From the NCBI GenBank assembly GCA_009845545.1, contig VXZK01000177.1, positions 1-32,533 of the forward strand: a DNA stretch of 32,533 bases, written 5' to 3'. The translations under genes were made by a program, and so were the position numbers. Below the pieces are notes generated by a model. It saw only the letters and a program-made list of their open reading frames with translations, did not search any database and was not told the DNA's origin. Numbering within the stretch: the stretch's first letter is position 1; each line of letters begins with the position of its first letter. Shown here piece by piece: positions 7,957 to 17,000 of the stretch. Origin of the DNA: Candidatus Poribacteria bacterium. GTDB taxonomy: Bacteria > Poribacteria > WGA-4E > WGA-3G.

Positions 7957-9431
7957 GCCAATATCTCACTAACAACCCGCGCTTTCTCTTCAACGCCGGT
8001 TAAGCGATGATCAAGTCCTTGGAACTTGAAGGTCAACCGTTCGTGGTCAACACCGAGTTGGTTGAGAATCGTAGCGTTTAGGTCGCGAACAGAGACGGGA
8101 TCTTTGACGATATTGTAACTGAAGTCATCGGTTTCGCCGTGGACGATCCCACCTTTGACACCACCACCAGCCATCCACATCGTGAAGCATTTCGGGTGAT
8201 GGTCACGCCCGTAGTTATCCTTCTTGAGCGCGCCTTGGCAGTAAACGGTGCGTCCGAATTCACCACCCCAGACAACAAGCGTATCGTCAAGCATACCGCG
8301 TTGTTTCAAGTCTTGGACGAGTGCTGTTGAGGGTTGATCAATGTCGCGCGCTTGGTTACTGATATCCTTTGGCAGGTTCCCGTGCTGGTCCCACCCGCGA
8401 TGGAAGATTTGGACGAGTCGGACATCGCGCTCCATCATCCGCCGTGCGAGGATGCAGCAGTTGGCAAATGTGCCGGGTGTGTTGACATCAGGCCCGTACA
8501 TTTCAAGAATATTGGCAGGTTCCTGCTTCAGGTCTGTCAGTTCTGGGACAGACGATTGCATCCGAAACGCCATCTCGTATTGTGAAATACGGGCGTGTGT
8601 TTCTGGGTCACCGACTTCTTCGTAGAGTTCCTCGTTGAGTTTGACCAGCGCATCCAACATCCGTTTCCGCCCTTTTTCACTCATGCCTTTCGGATTTGAG
8701 AGGAATAACACCGGATCGCCTTGGCTCCGGAGTAACACACCTTGATGTTCAGAAGGAAGGAATCCGGCACCCCAGAGTCGGTTATAGAGGGCTTGTGCTG
8801 ATTTTCTGCCTGTCCACGTGGCATTCATCACAATAAAGGAGGGCAGATTCTCGTTTTCAGTCCCCAACCCATAACTGAGCCATGCGCCGAGACTCGGTTT
8901 GCCGGGGGTCTCATTGCCGGTACAAACATAAGTGATCGCCGGATCATGATTAATCGCTTCGGTGTGTAACGATTTGATAATCGCGATGTCTTTGACCATC
9001 GAAGCGGTATGGGGTAGCAACTCGCTAAGCCATGCGCCATCGCTGCCGTTGTCGTGCTGCTTGAACTCGAAGATAGAAGGCGCGATCGGAAACCGATTTT
9101 GGCCGGAGGTCATCGTGGTGAGACGTTGTCCCATCCGGACGGTTTCTGGTAACTCTTTATCAAACCATTCGCCCATCTTCGGTTTATAGTCATACAGGTC
9201 CATCTGTGAGGGCGCGCCCGACATGAATAGGTAGATAGCCCGCTTCGCCTTCGGCGCAAAATGCGGAAGTTCAGGCAAGCCGCCAATTCGCGTGCCTGCT
9301 TGCTGTTCAAGCGCATTTACGACGCTCCTCGGTAGCAATGAAGCGAGGGCTGCACCCCCGAGCCCCATCGCACATTTACCGAAAAATTGTCGGCGCGTCT
9401 CAAGTTTCAGATATTCTTTAATTGGGTCCAT
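7953..9431 (-). CDS. DUF1501 protein (sulfatase-like fold), Tat-exported, second tandem copy
   Basis: A 492-residue protein beginning [19 protein letters not shown]: the twin arginines at 13-14 followed by QFF and a hydrophobic stretch ([12 protein letters not shown]) form a Tat signal. The rest is the DUF1501 family, related to the alkaline phosphatase/sulfatase superfamily: [15 protein letters not shown] near 70, a [10 protein letters not shown] stretch, GWDQHGNLP and WGGEFGRT, rich in Asp and His that may hold metals, and [10 protein letters not shown] near the end. DUF1501 genes commonly sit with DUF1549/DUF1553 genes, as one does here upstream. It lies 29 bases after its paralog with a strong ribosome site (AAAGGAGAGG) in the gap, and overlaps the oxidoreductase by four bases. 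By eye roughly four of five residues match the paralog. The biochemical activity of the family is not established to my knowledge. Confidence 0.88.
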   Translation of the reverse strand: MDPIKEYLKLETRRQFFGKCAMGLGGAALASLLPRSVVNALEQQAGTRIGGLPELPHFAPKAKRAIYLFMSGAPSQMDLYDYKPKMGEWFDKELPETVRMGQRLTTMTSGQNRFPIAPSIFEFKQHDNGSDGAWLSELLPHTASMVKDIAIIKSLHTEAINHDPAITYVCTGNETPGKPSLGAWLSYGLGTENENLPSFIVMNATWTGRKSAQALYNRLWGAGFLPSEHQGVLLRSQGDPVLFLSNPKGMSEKGRKRMLDALVKLNEELYEEVGDPETHARISQYEMAFRMQSSVPELTDLKQEPANILEMYGPDVNTPGTFANCCILARRMMERDVRLVQIFHRGWDQHGNLPKDISNQARDIDQPSTALVQDLKQRGMLDDTLVVWGGEFGRTVYCQGALKKDNYGRDHHPKCFTMWMAGGGVKGGIVHGETDDFSYNIVKDPVSVRDLNATILNQLGVDHERLTFKFQGLDHRLTGVEEKARVVSEILA

Positions 9432-9460
9432 CGTGCCTCTCCTTTGCGCGGCTTACCACC

Positions 9461-10966
9461 CTATGCCAAGATTTCGTTGACAATCCGTGCTTTCTCTTCA
9501 ACGCCAGTTAAGCGATGATCAAGTCCTTGGAACTTATAGGTTAACCGCTCGTGATCAATGCCGAGTTGATGAAGGATTGTGGCATTTATGTCACCAACAG
9601 AGACAGGGTCTTTAACGATATTGTAGCTAAAGTCGTCGGTCTCGCCGTGGACGACACCGCCCTTGATGCCGCCGCCAGCCATCCAGCGCGTAAAGCATTT
9701 CGGATGATGGTCGCGTCCATAGTTGTCCGGACTGAGCTTGCCTTGGCAATAAACGGTGCGTCCGAACTCGCCGCCCCAAACAACTAAAGTTTCATCCAGC
9801 ATTCCGCGCTGTTTCAAGTCTTGAACGAGCGCAGTTGATGGCTGATCAATATCGCGAGCCTGATTCCGGATATTTTTGGGAAGGTCGCCGTGCTGATCCC
9901 ACCCGCGATGGAAGACTTGGACGAGTCGGACATCGCGCTCCATCATCCGCCGTGCGAGGATACAGCAGTTGGCAAATGTGCCGGGTGTCTTGACCTCAGG
10001 TCCATACATTTCTAAGACGTGCTCTGGCTCCTTTGACAGATCCGCAAGTTCGGGTACACTCGTCTGCATACGGAACGCCATTTCATATTGGGAGATGCGG
10101 GCGTGCGTTTCGGGATCACCGATCTCCTCGTAGAGTTCCTTGTTGAGTTCCACGAGGGTATCTAACATCTGTTTCCTCGTTTTTTCGTTGACCCCCTCCG
10201 GGTTAGAAAGGAATAACACCGGATCGCCTTGACTACGCAACAGCACACCTTGGTGTTCAGAAGGAAGGAATCCGGCACCCCAGAGACGATTATAGAGTGC
10301 CTGTGCACCCTTTGGACCGCTCCAGGTCGCGTTCATCACAATGAAAGCGGGTAGGTTTCTGTTCTCACTGCCGAGGCCATAACTGAGCCATGCGCCGAGG
10401 CTCGGTTTGCCCGGATTTTCATCGCCGGTACAGAAGAAGGTGATCGCCGGATCGTGATTGATTGCTTCGGTGTGAACAGTTTTGATAATCGCGAGGTCTT
10501 TCACCATAGAACCCGTATGTGGCAGCAATTCGCTAATCCACACGCCGTCGCCACCGTTGTCGTACTTCTTGAATTCAAATATAGAGGGCGCGATCGGAAA
10601 CTTATCCTGTCCCGAAGTCATTGTTGTGAGACGTTGTCCCATGCGGACAGATTCTGGGAGGTCTGTATCAAACCATTCGCCCATATTCGGTTTATAGTCG
10701 TACAGGTCGAGTTGTGAAGGGGCGCCCGACATAAAGAGGTAGACCGCACGTTTCGCCTTCGGTGCAAAGTGCGGCAGTTCTGGTAAACCTCCGAATCTCG
10801 GTTTTGCTTGCCCATCCGGCTTGTCGGGGGATACAGAGAGGTCAAGTGCATTCACAACGGCATTCGGCAACAGTGTCGCGAGTGCTGCGCCGCCAAGGCC
10901 TGAGGCGCATTTACCAAAAAATTGGCGACGCGTCTCAAGTTTCAGATATTCCTTAATTGGGTCCAC
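9461..10966 (-). CDS. DUF1501 protein (sulfatase-like fold), Tat-exported, first tandem copy
   Basis: A 501-residue paralog of the next gene, sharing an identical first 21 residues including the RRQFFGK Tat motif. It differs chiefly by an insertion after the signal peptide (about residues 43-60, [15 protein letters not shown]) and by scattered substitutions; the Asp/His-rich motifs ([24 protein letters not shown]) are all kept. The start is GTG at 10966-10964, preceded by AAAGGAGA at a proper distance, whereas the second copy uses ATG. The first gene of the pair therefore has a codon expected to initiate less efficiently. It follows the smaller LRR gene by about 50 bases. Conservation of motifs in both copies argues that both are functional, perhaps with different substrates. 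Confidence 0.87.
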   Translation of the reverse strand: MDPIKEYLKLETRRQFFGKCASGLGGAALATLLPNAVVNALDLSVSPDKPDGQAKPRFGGLPELPHFAPKAKRAVYLFMSGAPSQLDLYDYKPNMGEWFDTDLPESVRMGQRLTTMTSGQDKFPIAPSIFEFKKYDNGGDGVWISELLPHTGSMVKDLAIIKTVHTEAINHDPAITFFCTGDENPGKPSLGAWLSYGLGSENRNLPAFIVMNATWSGPKGAQALYNRLWGAGFLPSEHQGVLLRSQGDPVLFLSNPEGVNEKTRKQMLDTLVELNKELYEEIGDPETHARISQYEMAFRMQTSVPELADLSKEPEHVLEMYGPEVKTPGTFANCCILARRMMERDVRLVQVFHRGWDQHGDLPKNIRNQARDIDQPSTALVQDLKQRGMLDETLVVWGGEFGRTVYCQGKLSPDNYGRDHHPKCFTRWMAGGGIKGGVVHGETDDFSYNIVKDPVSVGDINATILHQLGIDHERLTYKFQGLDHRLTGVEEKARIVNEILA

Positions 10967-11017
10967 TGTTTATCTCCTTTCGCGATACCCGTTCTGTCGT
11001 TGAGGTATCACGGGATT

Positions 11018-12310
11018 TTACCTATTTGTAGATGGTGGTTGAATGACCAATTCCACTGGTGCTGGTATATCCAGTTCCAAATCTGGAATCTGTTTCAGGA
11101 GTTTGCGGAGCGGTTCCATATCCTGAATTGGATTCTCGCTAACTTTTAAACTCGTTAAACTTTTAAGGTGTTCAATTTGACTGATGTCGTTGATCCGGTT
11201 GCGGTCAACGTGCAAAACACTTAACTGTGTGGTTCGAGCGATGGGTGAAAGATCTTGGATTTGATTCTTCCCAAGCCCTAACTCAGTCAAGTCTGTTAGT
11301 TCAGCAAGTGATGAAATATCGTTAATTTGATTTCCCCAGATCACTAATTTTGTCAACTGCGTCAACTCAGTAAGTGGGGTAATATCCGTGATCTGATTCC
11401 GCCAAGCCCAAAGCTCTGTCAACTGTGTCAAACCAGAAATTGGTTTTATGTCGTTGATTAGATTCCCACCGATATTTAACTCCCTTAGCGAAACCAATTC
11501 GGTTAGAGGGGTGATGTCACTTATCTGATTTCTCTGGAGCCGTAACTTTGTTAACTGTGTCAATCCTGTGAGAGGGATAATATCGAGAATCTGATTTGTA
11601 CTAAGCCATAATACTGTCAGCTGCGCTGATCCAGTGAGCGGTTCGATGTCGCGGATCTGATTGTCCCAGAGCCATAACTTTGTCAATTGCGTCAATCCTG
11701 CAAGGGGCGTAATATCACGGATCTGATTGTCTGCGAGAGATAGTTCGGTTAACAGCGTCAAATTAGCGAGTGGCGTGATGTCGCTGATTGGATTCTTCGG
11801 GAGGCCTAGCCCTGTTAGCTGCGTCAATCCCGCAAGTGGCTTGATGTTGCTGATTTGATTTTTACTACACCATAACTCTTTGAGTTTCGTCAATTTTGCG
11901 AGGGGTGTGATGTCCTTGATTTGGTTGCGGTAGATTGATAATTTTATGAGTTTCGTTAATCCAACGAGGGGTGTGATGTCGCTGATTTGATTTCCTCCGA
12001 CGGATAGTTCTGTCAAGTTTGTCAAGTCAGCGATTGGCTTGATGTCACTAATTTCGTTGTCGCGAAGTTCTAAAGTCCTTAATCCTGTTGCTTTTTCCAG
12101 TCCGGTTAGGTTTTTTATCCCTTTTTCTCTGGCATCTAAATTCTCTAATTTTCCCAACGCCGTTTGTGGAATAGGGTCCGTTGGACCTAAACCGAGTGCC
12201 TCGCGGACGGCAGCAGCTAAGTTCACATCCGATATTGTCACAGCATAGCTGGATGAATACGTGAAAGAAGTTATGAGAATAGTAAGGATCATGCAAAACC
12301 TTTTCATCAT
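11018..12310 (-). CDS. Exported leucine-rich-repeat protein (internalin-like, about 15 repeats)
   Basis: A 430-residue protein with a clear signal peptide (MMKRF, hydrophobic run, SSSYA). A short cap (about 24-75, DVNLAAAVREALGL) is followed by about fifteen 22-residue repeats of the form LxxLxxLxLxxNQISDITPLxx, the SDS22/internalin-type LRR, which should build a continuous curved solenoid. The C-terminus (PPSTNR) has no anchor or sorting signal. Such proteins bind other proteins or glycans outside the cytoplasm; no virulence role should be read into the resemblance to internalins. It lies downstream of a longer paralog with a 63-base gap and a ribosome site (AAGGATTG). Its position between the PSD1 and DUF1501 genes suggests a structural or recognition role in that exported unit. 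Confidence 0.88.
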   Translation of the reverse strand: MMKRFCMILTILITSFTYSSSYAVTISDVNLAAAVREALGLGPTDPIPQTALGKLENLDAREKGIKNLTGLEKATGLRTLELRDNEISDIKPIADLTNLTELSVGGNQISDITPLVGLTKLIKLSIYRNQIKDITPLAKLTKLKELWCSKNQISNIKPLAGLTQLTGLGLPKNPISDITPLANLTLLTELSLADNQIRDITPLAGLTQLTKLWLWDNQIRDIEPLTGSAQLTVLWLSTNQILDIIPLTGLTQLTKLRLQRNQISDITPLTELVSLRELNIGGNLINDIKPISGLTQLTELWAWRNQITDITPLTELTQLTKLVIWGNQINDISSLAELTDLTELGLGKNQIQDLSPIARTTQLSVLHVDRNRINDISQIEHLKSLTSLKVSENPIQDMEPLRKLLKQIPDLELDIPAPVELVIQPPSTNR

Positions 12311-12373
12311 GTGAACTCAATCCTTAAGTATGGACAGACGATCTTTAGCACTGAGATGTAAATCATGTACACC

Positions 12374-14044
12374 TTAATCTTCAATAGGTGATGCTATATC
12401 GAGGTCCAAGTTTGGCAGTTGTTTCAGGAGATTTCGGAGTGATTCCATATCCTGAATTGGGTTCCCCTTGATATGTAAATGCGTTAAACACCTTAAGTTC
12501 ACTATAGGATGAATATCGGTGATTTGGTTTTTATCCAGCGATAAATGTGTCAGTTGTGCCAATCCATCAAGAAACGTAATGTTGTCGATCTGATTTCCAC
12601 TCAGCCATAGATGTGTTATTTCTTTGAGGTTAGCAAGCGGCGAGATGTCGCAAAGTTGATTGCCCCGGATGTTCAGCAACTGCATCTTCGCCAAGTTCGC
12701 AAGCGGTTTTATGTCACTGATTTGATTGTCCCAAAGTCCTAATTCTGTGGTCTGTGTTAATTCTGTGAGCGGTCTTAGGTCGCTGATCTGATTTTCACCG
12801 AGCCCTAATTTGGTGATTTGCGTCAAGTTCGCAAGTGGTTCAATGTCACTGATTTGATTGCCCCAGAACTCTACGTTTGTGAGTTGCGTCAATCCAATGA
12901 TCGGTTTTATGTTGCTGATTTGGTTTTTTTCGAGTTCTAATTCTGTTAATTTTGCCAATCCGGCGAGGGGTGTAATATCGCTGATTTGATTTTCACCGAT
13001 CCGCAGTTTCGTCAACTCTGTTAAACCGGATAGCGGTGTAATATCGTTGATTTGGTTTTTTCTCAGTCCCAATTCTGTTAAATGTATCAGTTTTGTGAGG
13101 AGTGTGATGTCGTTGATTTGATTTTCCGAGAGCCCTAAACCTTTCATCTCGGTTAATCCATTGAGGGGTGTGATGTCGCTGATTTGATTTCTGCTTAACC
13201 CTAACTGATCTACTTGTGTCAATGTCGTGAGCGGCGCGATGTCAGTGATTTGGTTTTTGCTAAGGTCTAAGGTTTTAAGATGTGTGAGTCCGGCGAGGGG
13301 CGTAATATCGCTAATTTCATTTCCACGAAGCCATAAATACCGCAATTTTGTTAATTGCGTGAGGGCTGTAATATCGCGAATCTGATTATCCCAGAGCCAT
13401 AGGTTCGTAATTTGCGTTAATTCCGATAACGGTGTGATGTCGCTAATTTCATTTTCCCGGATGTTCAACAATCTCAGTTGTGTTAATTGAGCGAGCGGCG
13501 TAATATCACTCAGCGGATTCCCCCAGAGTCCCAGCTCTGTAATTTGTGTCAATGCCGCGAGGGGTGTAATATCGCGGATCAGATTTTTCCCGAGTCCTAA
13601 GTCTTTCAGCTGCCTTAATCCAGCGAGGGGTGTAATGTCGCTGATTTGATTGTAGCCGAGAGATAAATGTTTCAGTTGTGTGAGTCCGGCAAGCGGTGTG
13701 ATGTCAGTAATATTATTACTCGACAGGTTCAAATCTCTTAACTGCGTTAATCCAGTAAGCGGTGTTAGGTTCTCAATGTGATTCGCGTAGATATCTAATT
13801 CAATGAGACCAATGGCTTTTTCCAGACCGGTTAAATCGCGTATCTGATTGTTGTTACCATCCAGATGTGTTAATCCTTGAAACTTGTTTAGCGGGATACG
13901 CGCCTTTGGATCCAAGCGAAGTGCCTTTCGGACTACCGCCGCTAAGTTGGCATCCGGGATCTTCACATACGCATTAGATGAACGGTTGAGCACAGTAATT
14001 ATAGGAAGGACAAGTCGTGTGTACAAATATTTCAGGGTCTTCAT
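12374..14044 (-). CDS. Leucine-rich-repeat protein (about 22 repeats), paralog of the downstream LRR gene
   Basis: A 556-residue protein with the same plan as its neighbour: a cap of similar sequence (IPDANLAAVVRKALRLDP) followed by about twenty-two 22-residue LRR units with the NQISDITPL consensus, and a closing segment (GNPIQDMESLRNLLKQLP) closely matching the end of the smaller paralog. The N-terminus (MKTLKYLYTRLVLPIITVLNRSSNAYV) is hydrophobic but is a weaker signal peptide than the paralog's. The two genes differ mainly by repeat number, as expected from tandem duplication followed by unequal exchange between the 66-base units. It begins 51 bases after the PSD1 gene, a gap filled largely by a stable hairpin, with AGGATAA as a possible ribosome site. 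Confidence 0.86.
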   Translation of the reverse strand: MKTLKYLYTRLVLPIITVLNRSSNAYVKIPDANLAAVVRKALRLDPKARIPLNKFQGLTHLDGNNNQIRDLTGLEKAIGLIELDIYANHIENLTPLTGLTQLRDLNLSSNNITDITPLAGLTQLKHLSLGYNQISDITPLAGLRQLKDLGLGKNLIRDITPLAALTQITELGLWGNPLSDITPLAQLTQLRLLNIRENEISDITPLSELTQITNLWLWDNQIRDITALTQLTKLRYLWLRGNEISDITPLAGLTHLKTLDLSKNQITDIAPLTTLTQVDQLGLSRNQISDITPLNGLTEMKGLGLSENQINDITLLTKLIHLTELGLRKNQINDITPLSGLTELTKLRIGENQISDITPLAGLAKLTELELEKNQISNIKPIIGLTQLTNVEFWGNQISDIEPLANLTQITKLGLGENQISDLRPLTELTQTTELGLWDNQISDIKPLANLAKMQLLNIRGNQLCDISPLANLKEITHLWLSGNQIDNITFLDGLAQLTHLSLDKNQITDIHPIVNLRCLTHLHIKGNPIQDMESLRNLLKQLPNLDLDIASPIED

Positions 14045-14059
14045 CGGAGTTATCCTATG

Positions 14060-14087
14060 ATGGGCGCGGCCCGAAGGTCGCGCCCAT
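14060..14087 (-). other. Stable intercistronic hairpin with UUCG tetraloop
   Basis: In the minus-strand RNA, ATGGGCGCGACC and GGCCGCGCCCAT pair over twelve positions with a single A-C mismatch, closed by a cUUCGg tetraloop (loop bases 14075-14072). There is no U-run after it, so it is not a typical terminator. It sits between the stop codon of the PSD1 gene (14096) and the LRR start (14044), a place suited to blocking 3' exonucleases or setting the expression ratio of the two genes. Confidence 0.6.
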
Positions 14088-14095
14088 TAGGTGAA

Positions 14096-17000
14096 TTATC
14101 CCTTGTTCAGGACTTCGTCCAGATTCAGGATCAGATTTGCAATCATCGTCCATGTAGCGACTTCGACTGCGTCTAAAGTTTCATCAGGGGTCGATTCGCC
14201 GACGGTAATGAGTTCTTTGGCTGCTTCTGGGTTTGCCGCCAACTCCTGATAGTGTGCTTGGAACGTTTCCAATAGCAGTGCTTCCTCTTTCGGTTTCGGG
14301 AGTCGGGCAGTGGCTGTCTCAAAGAGGTAGGCGAGGCGTGCTTCCGTTGTCTCACCGCCCTCCTTAATGGCTCGCTCTGCGAAGCTGCGCGCCGCTTCAA
14401 AGAACTGTGGATCGTTCATCAGCATTAACGCCTGCATCGGTGTGTTCGTACGTTCACGCCGGATTGTGCAGGCTTCACGTGACGGTGCATCCAAGATGTT
14501 CATCTGTGGCGGTGGTGCAGTACGCTTCCAGAATGTATAGAGACTCCGGCGATATATCTTATCGGCACCGGTATCTTTAACAAACGTGTCGGTATTAGAT
14601 CCTGTGAACCCGACGGCTTTCCAAAGGCCATCCGGTTGCGGCGGTTTGACGCTCGGACCCCCAACTTTGGTATACAGCAGCCCACTGAGCGCAAGCGCAT
14701 TATCGCGCACGGTTTCGGCATCAAGTCGGTACCTTGGTGCGCGCGAGAGCAGGGCGTTATCTGCATCACGTTCCAATTTTTCAGGCGTGACCTTTGCACT
14801 CTGCCGGTATGTCGCTGACGTAAGCATGAGTTTGAGCATGGCTTGAATATCCCAACCGGAGGCAATAAATTCGGTTGCCAGCCAATCAAGGAGTTCTGGA
14901 TGCACGGGTGGGGTGCCTTGTGTCCCGAAGTCCTCCGCGGTTACTACAATTCCGGCCCCGAAGAGGTCTTGCCAAAAGCGGTTGATCGCGACACGGGCAG
15001 TAAGCGGATGCTCTGGCGAGAGCAACCACTTCGCAAAGCCGAGGCGATTCGGAGGCGTATCTTCTAACATCGCCGGGAGTACTGCTGGTGTTTGTGGGTA
15101 AACCTGTTCGCCGGGGTGCTGGTATTCGCCACGCGCCAAAACGTAGGCACCTCGCGGTTCAGTTCGCTCCTGCATCACAAGCGTCGTCGTTAGCGAGCCG
15201 TCCAGTGTATTCCGCTTTTGTCGGGTCTCTGCTAAGTCAGCGACAACCGCTTTCAAATCCGCGAATGCCCGGTGTGCATTTTCGTTGATGCTCTTGTCAA
15301 GCGTGATGTTAGCCCGATAGTAATCCCGGATCTGACCCTTCTGTGCGGTTTCACGCTCACCGCGAGGTGTGCCAGCAATATCTACGATGTTAGCGGGTAG
15401 CATCGGCGGCGCACTTTCCATACGGAAGTAGAAACCAGAGGGACCTGAGTAGTTGACAATTTTTAGGAGTAACGTATTGTTACCGGGTTTGAGTTCCACC
15501 TGCACCTGTTCTTGGTCAGCGGCAGCATCTCGCTGGACGTTTTTGGAAAGGAGTTCAGTGCCGTTCATCCAGACCTTCAGGGCATCGTTGCTCCCGATAT
15601 GCAGCAGTGCTTTCTGTTGCGTAACGGAGGAGATGTTTCGGAAGAGATAGGTGGCACTGTTTTCACCGACGATGTCGTTATGCACCTGTTCGTCAACCCA
15701 GTGGCTCTGCTGTTCCCATTTGATGGTTTTGCCGTCCACCTTAAACGTGTCGCCTGTATTGACCCCTTTCGTTTCGGGTTCATAAACCTGATAGAAGGCA
15801 AGGTTCCCGTGTTCCGCTGTAAAGGGGCCCGCAGCGTGCCAGTTCCCTAATCCGATCTTGGAACCGATGGGGTAAACAGTTGCGGCATCTGTGAGCGCGA
15901 GTCGGAATCGCCCTAATTGCTTCTGACGCAGATCGAACTCATGCTTAAGCCGGATTTTCAATCGGTTTCCGCCTTCCATCCCAAACGGTGCAGCGACAAG
16001 AAAGATCGCTTGTCGATTCTCATTTCTTCTATCGAGTGCCCATCCGGTTTCCGGTTTATCGTCAATCGCGTTTGCGATGACACCGTCGAGATTGTCTTCA
16101 CCCATGACCTGTTCATGGTCTGCCCAGGCTTGTACAATTTGGACAGGTGTCCACGGATCGGTTACTTTGGCATCTTCGGTTTCATTTTTTGCATTTGTTT
16201 CAGCATCAGATGTGTTTTCTGCTTGTGCTTCAGTATCGGCATCGGCATCAGGTGTGCTTTCCACTTGTGCCTCAGCATCGGTATCAGTTTCAGGCGTGTT
16301 CTCCACTTGTGCTTCAGTATCGGCATCAACAGCAGGTGTGCTTCCGGCTTCTGCCTCGGGAGTTTCACCTTCCGTTTGCGTCTCAGGATCAGCATCGCCA
16401 TCGCTACTTTCCGCTACCGGGGATTCATCACTCTCTGCTGCAGGGGGTGCGATAAAGATGGCAAAATCGGTCAAGACGACGTTACCATTACTACTTCTGC
16501 CGATACCACCTCTCGGCAAGGATTCATGCTTGATACCTTCCAGGCGCACAGCACTCCATTTACCGGGTGGCAAGTCTACAATGACCTCGTAGGTCTCCTG
16601 TTCCGGATTGGTGCCGCTGGCTAATATGGAGTTATCCTCTAAAATTTCGAGTGTCGCTCCGCCTTTTGAGTAAAGCGATGTCGGTTTCAGCGTTGTCCAG
16701 CGCGGCATCCTATTTTCCCAGGCGATTTGGGTCGCATCGAGTTCGGGGATAGGGGCTTTGGTTTGCGCATCCAACTCGGTGATCTGCGCATCAAAAGCAG
16801 CGAGTTCCGCTTTCTGCTCTGGTGTCGGCAACTTTACAACAGGCGGCGAATCCTTACGGTTACCGTCCATTGCATTTTCGGTGATATTGTTGAAATAGGC
16901 GTAGAGTTGATAGAATTCCTTCTGTGTAATCGGATCGTACTTATGGTCGTGGCACTGCGCGCACCCAACGGTTAATCCCATCCAGACGGTCGAGGTGGTG

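Noticed and set aside
11018-14044. Regular 66-base periodicity suggesting a CRISPR or satellite array
   Set aside because: The periodicity is codon-level, encodes in-frame 22-residue leucine-rich repeats, and has no repeat-spacer alternation.
11018-14044. LRR proteins as internalin-like virulence factors
   Set aside because: The LRR type is widespread in environmental bacteria, and no sorting signal or host-interaction domain is seen.
15917-16624. Long plus-strand frame of 235 codons opposite the PSD1-type gene
   Set aside because: Its repetitive Cys/Phe/Ser-rich sequence is the antisense of the acidic repeat; no ribosome site and no family resemblance.
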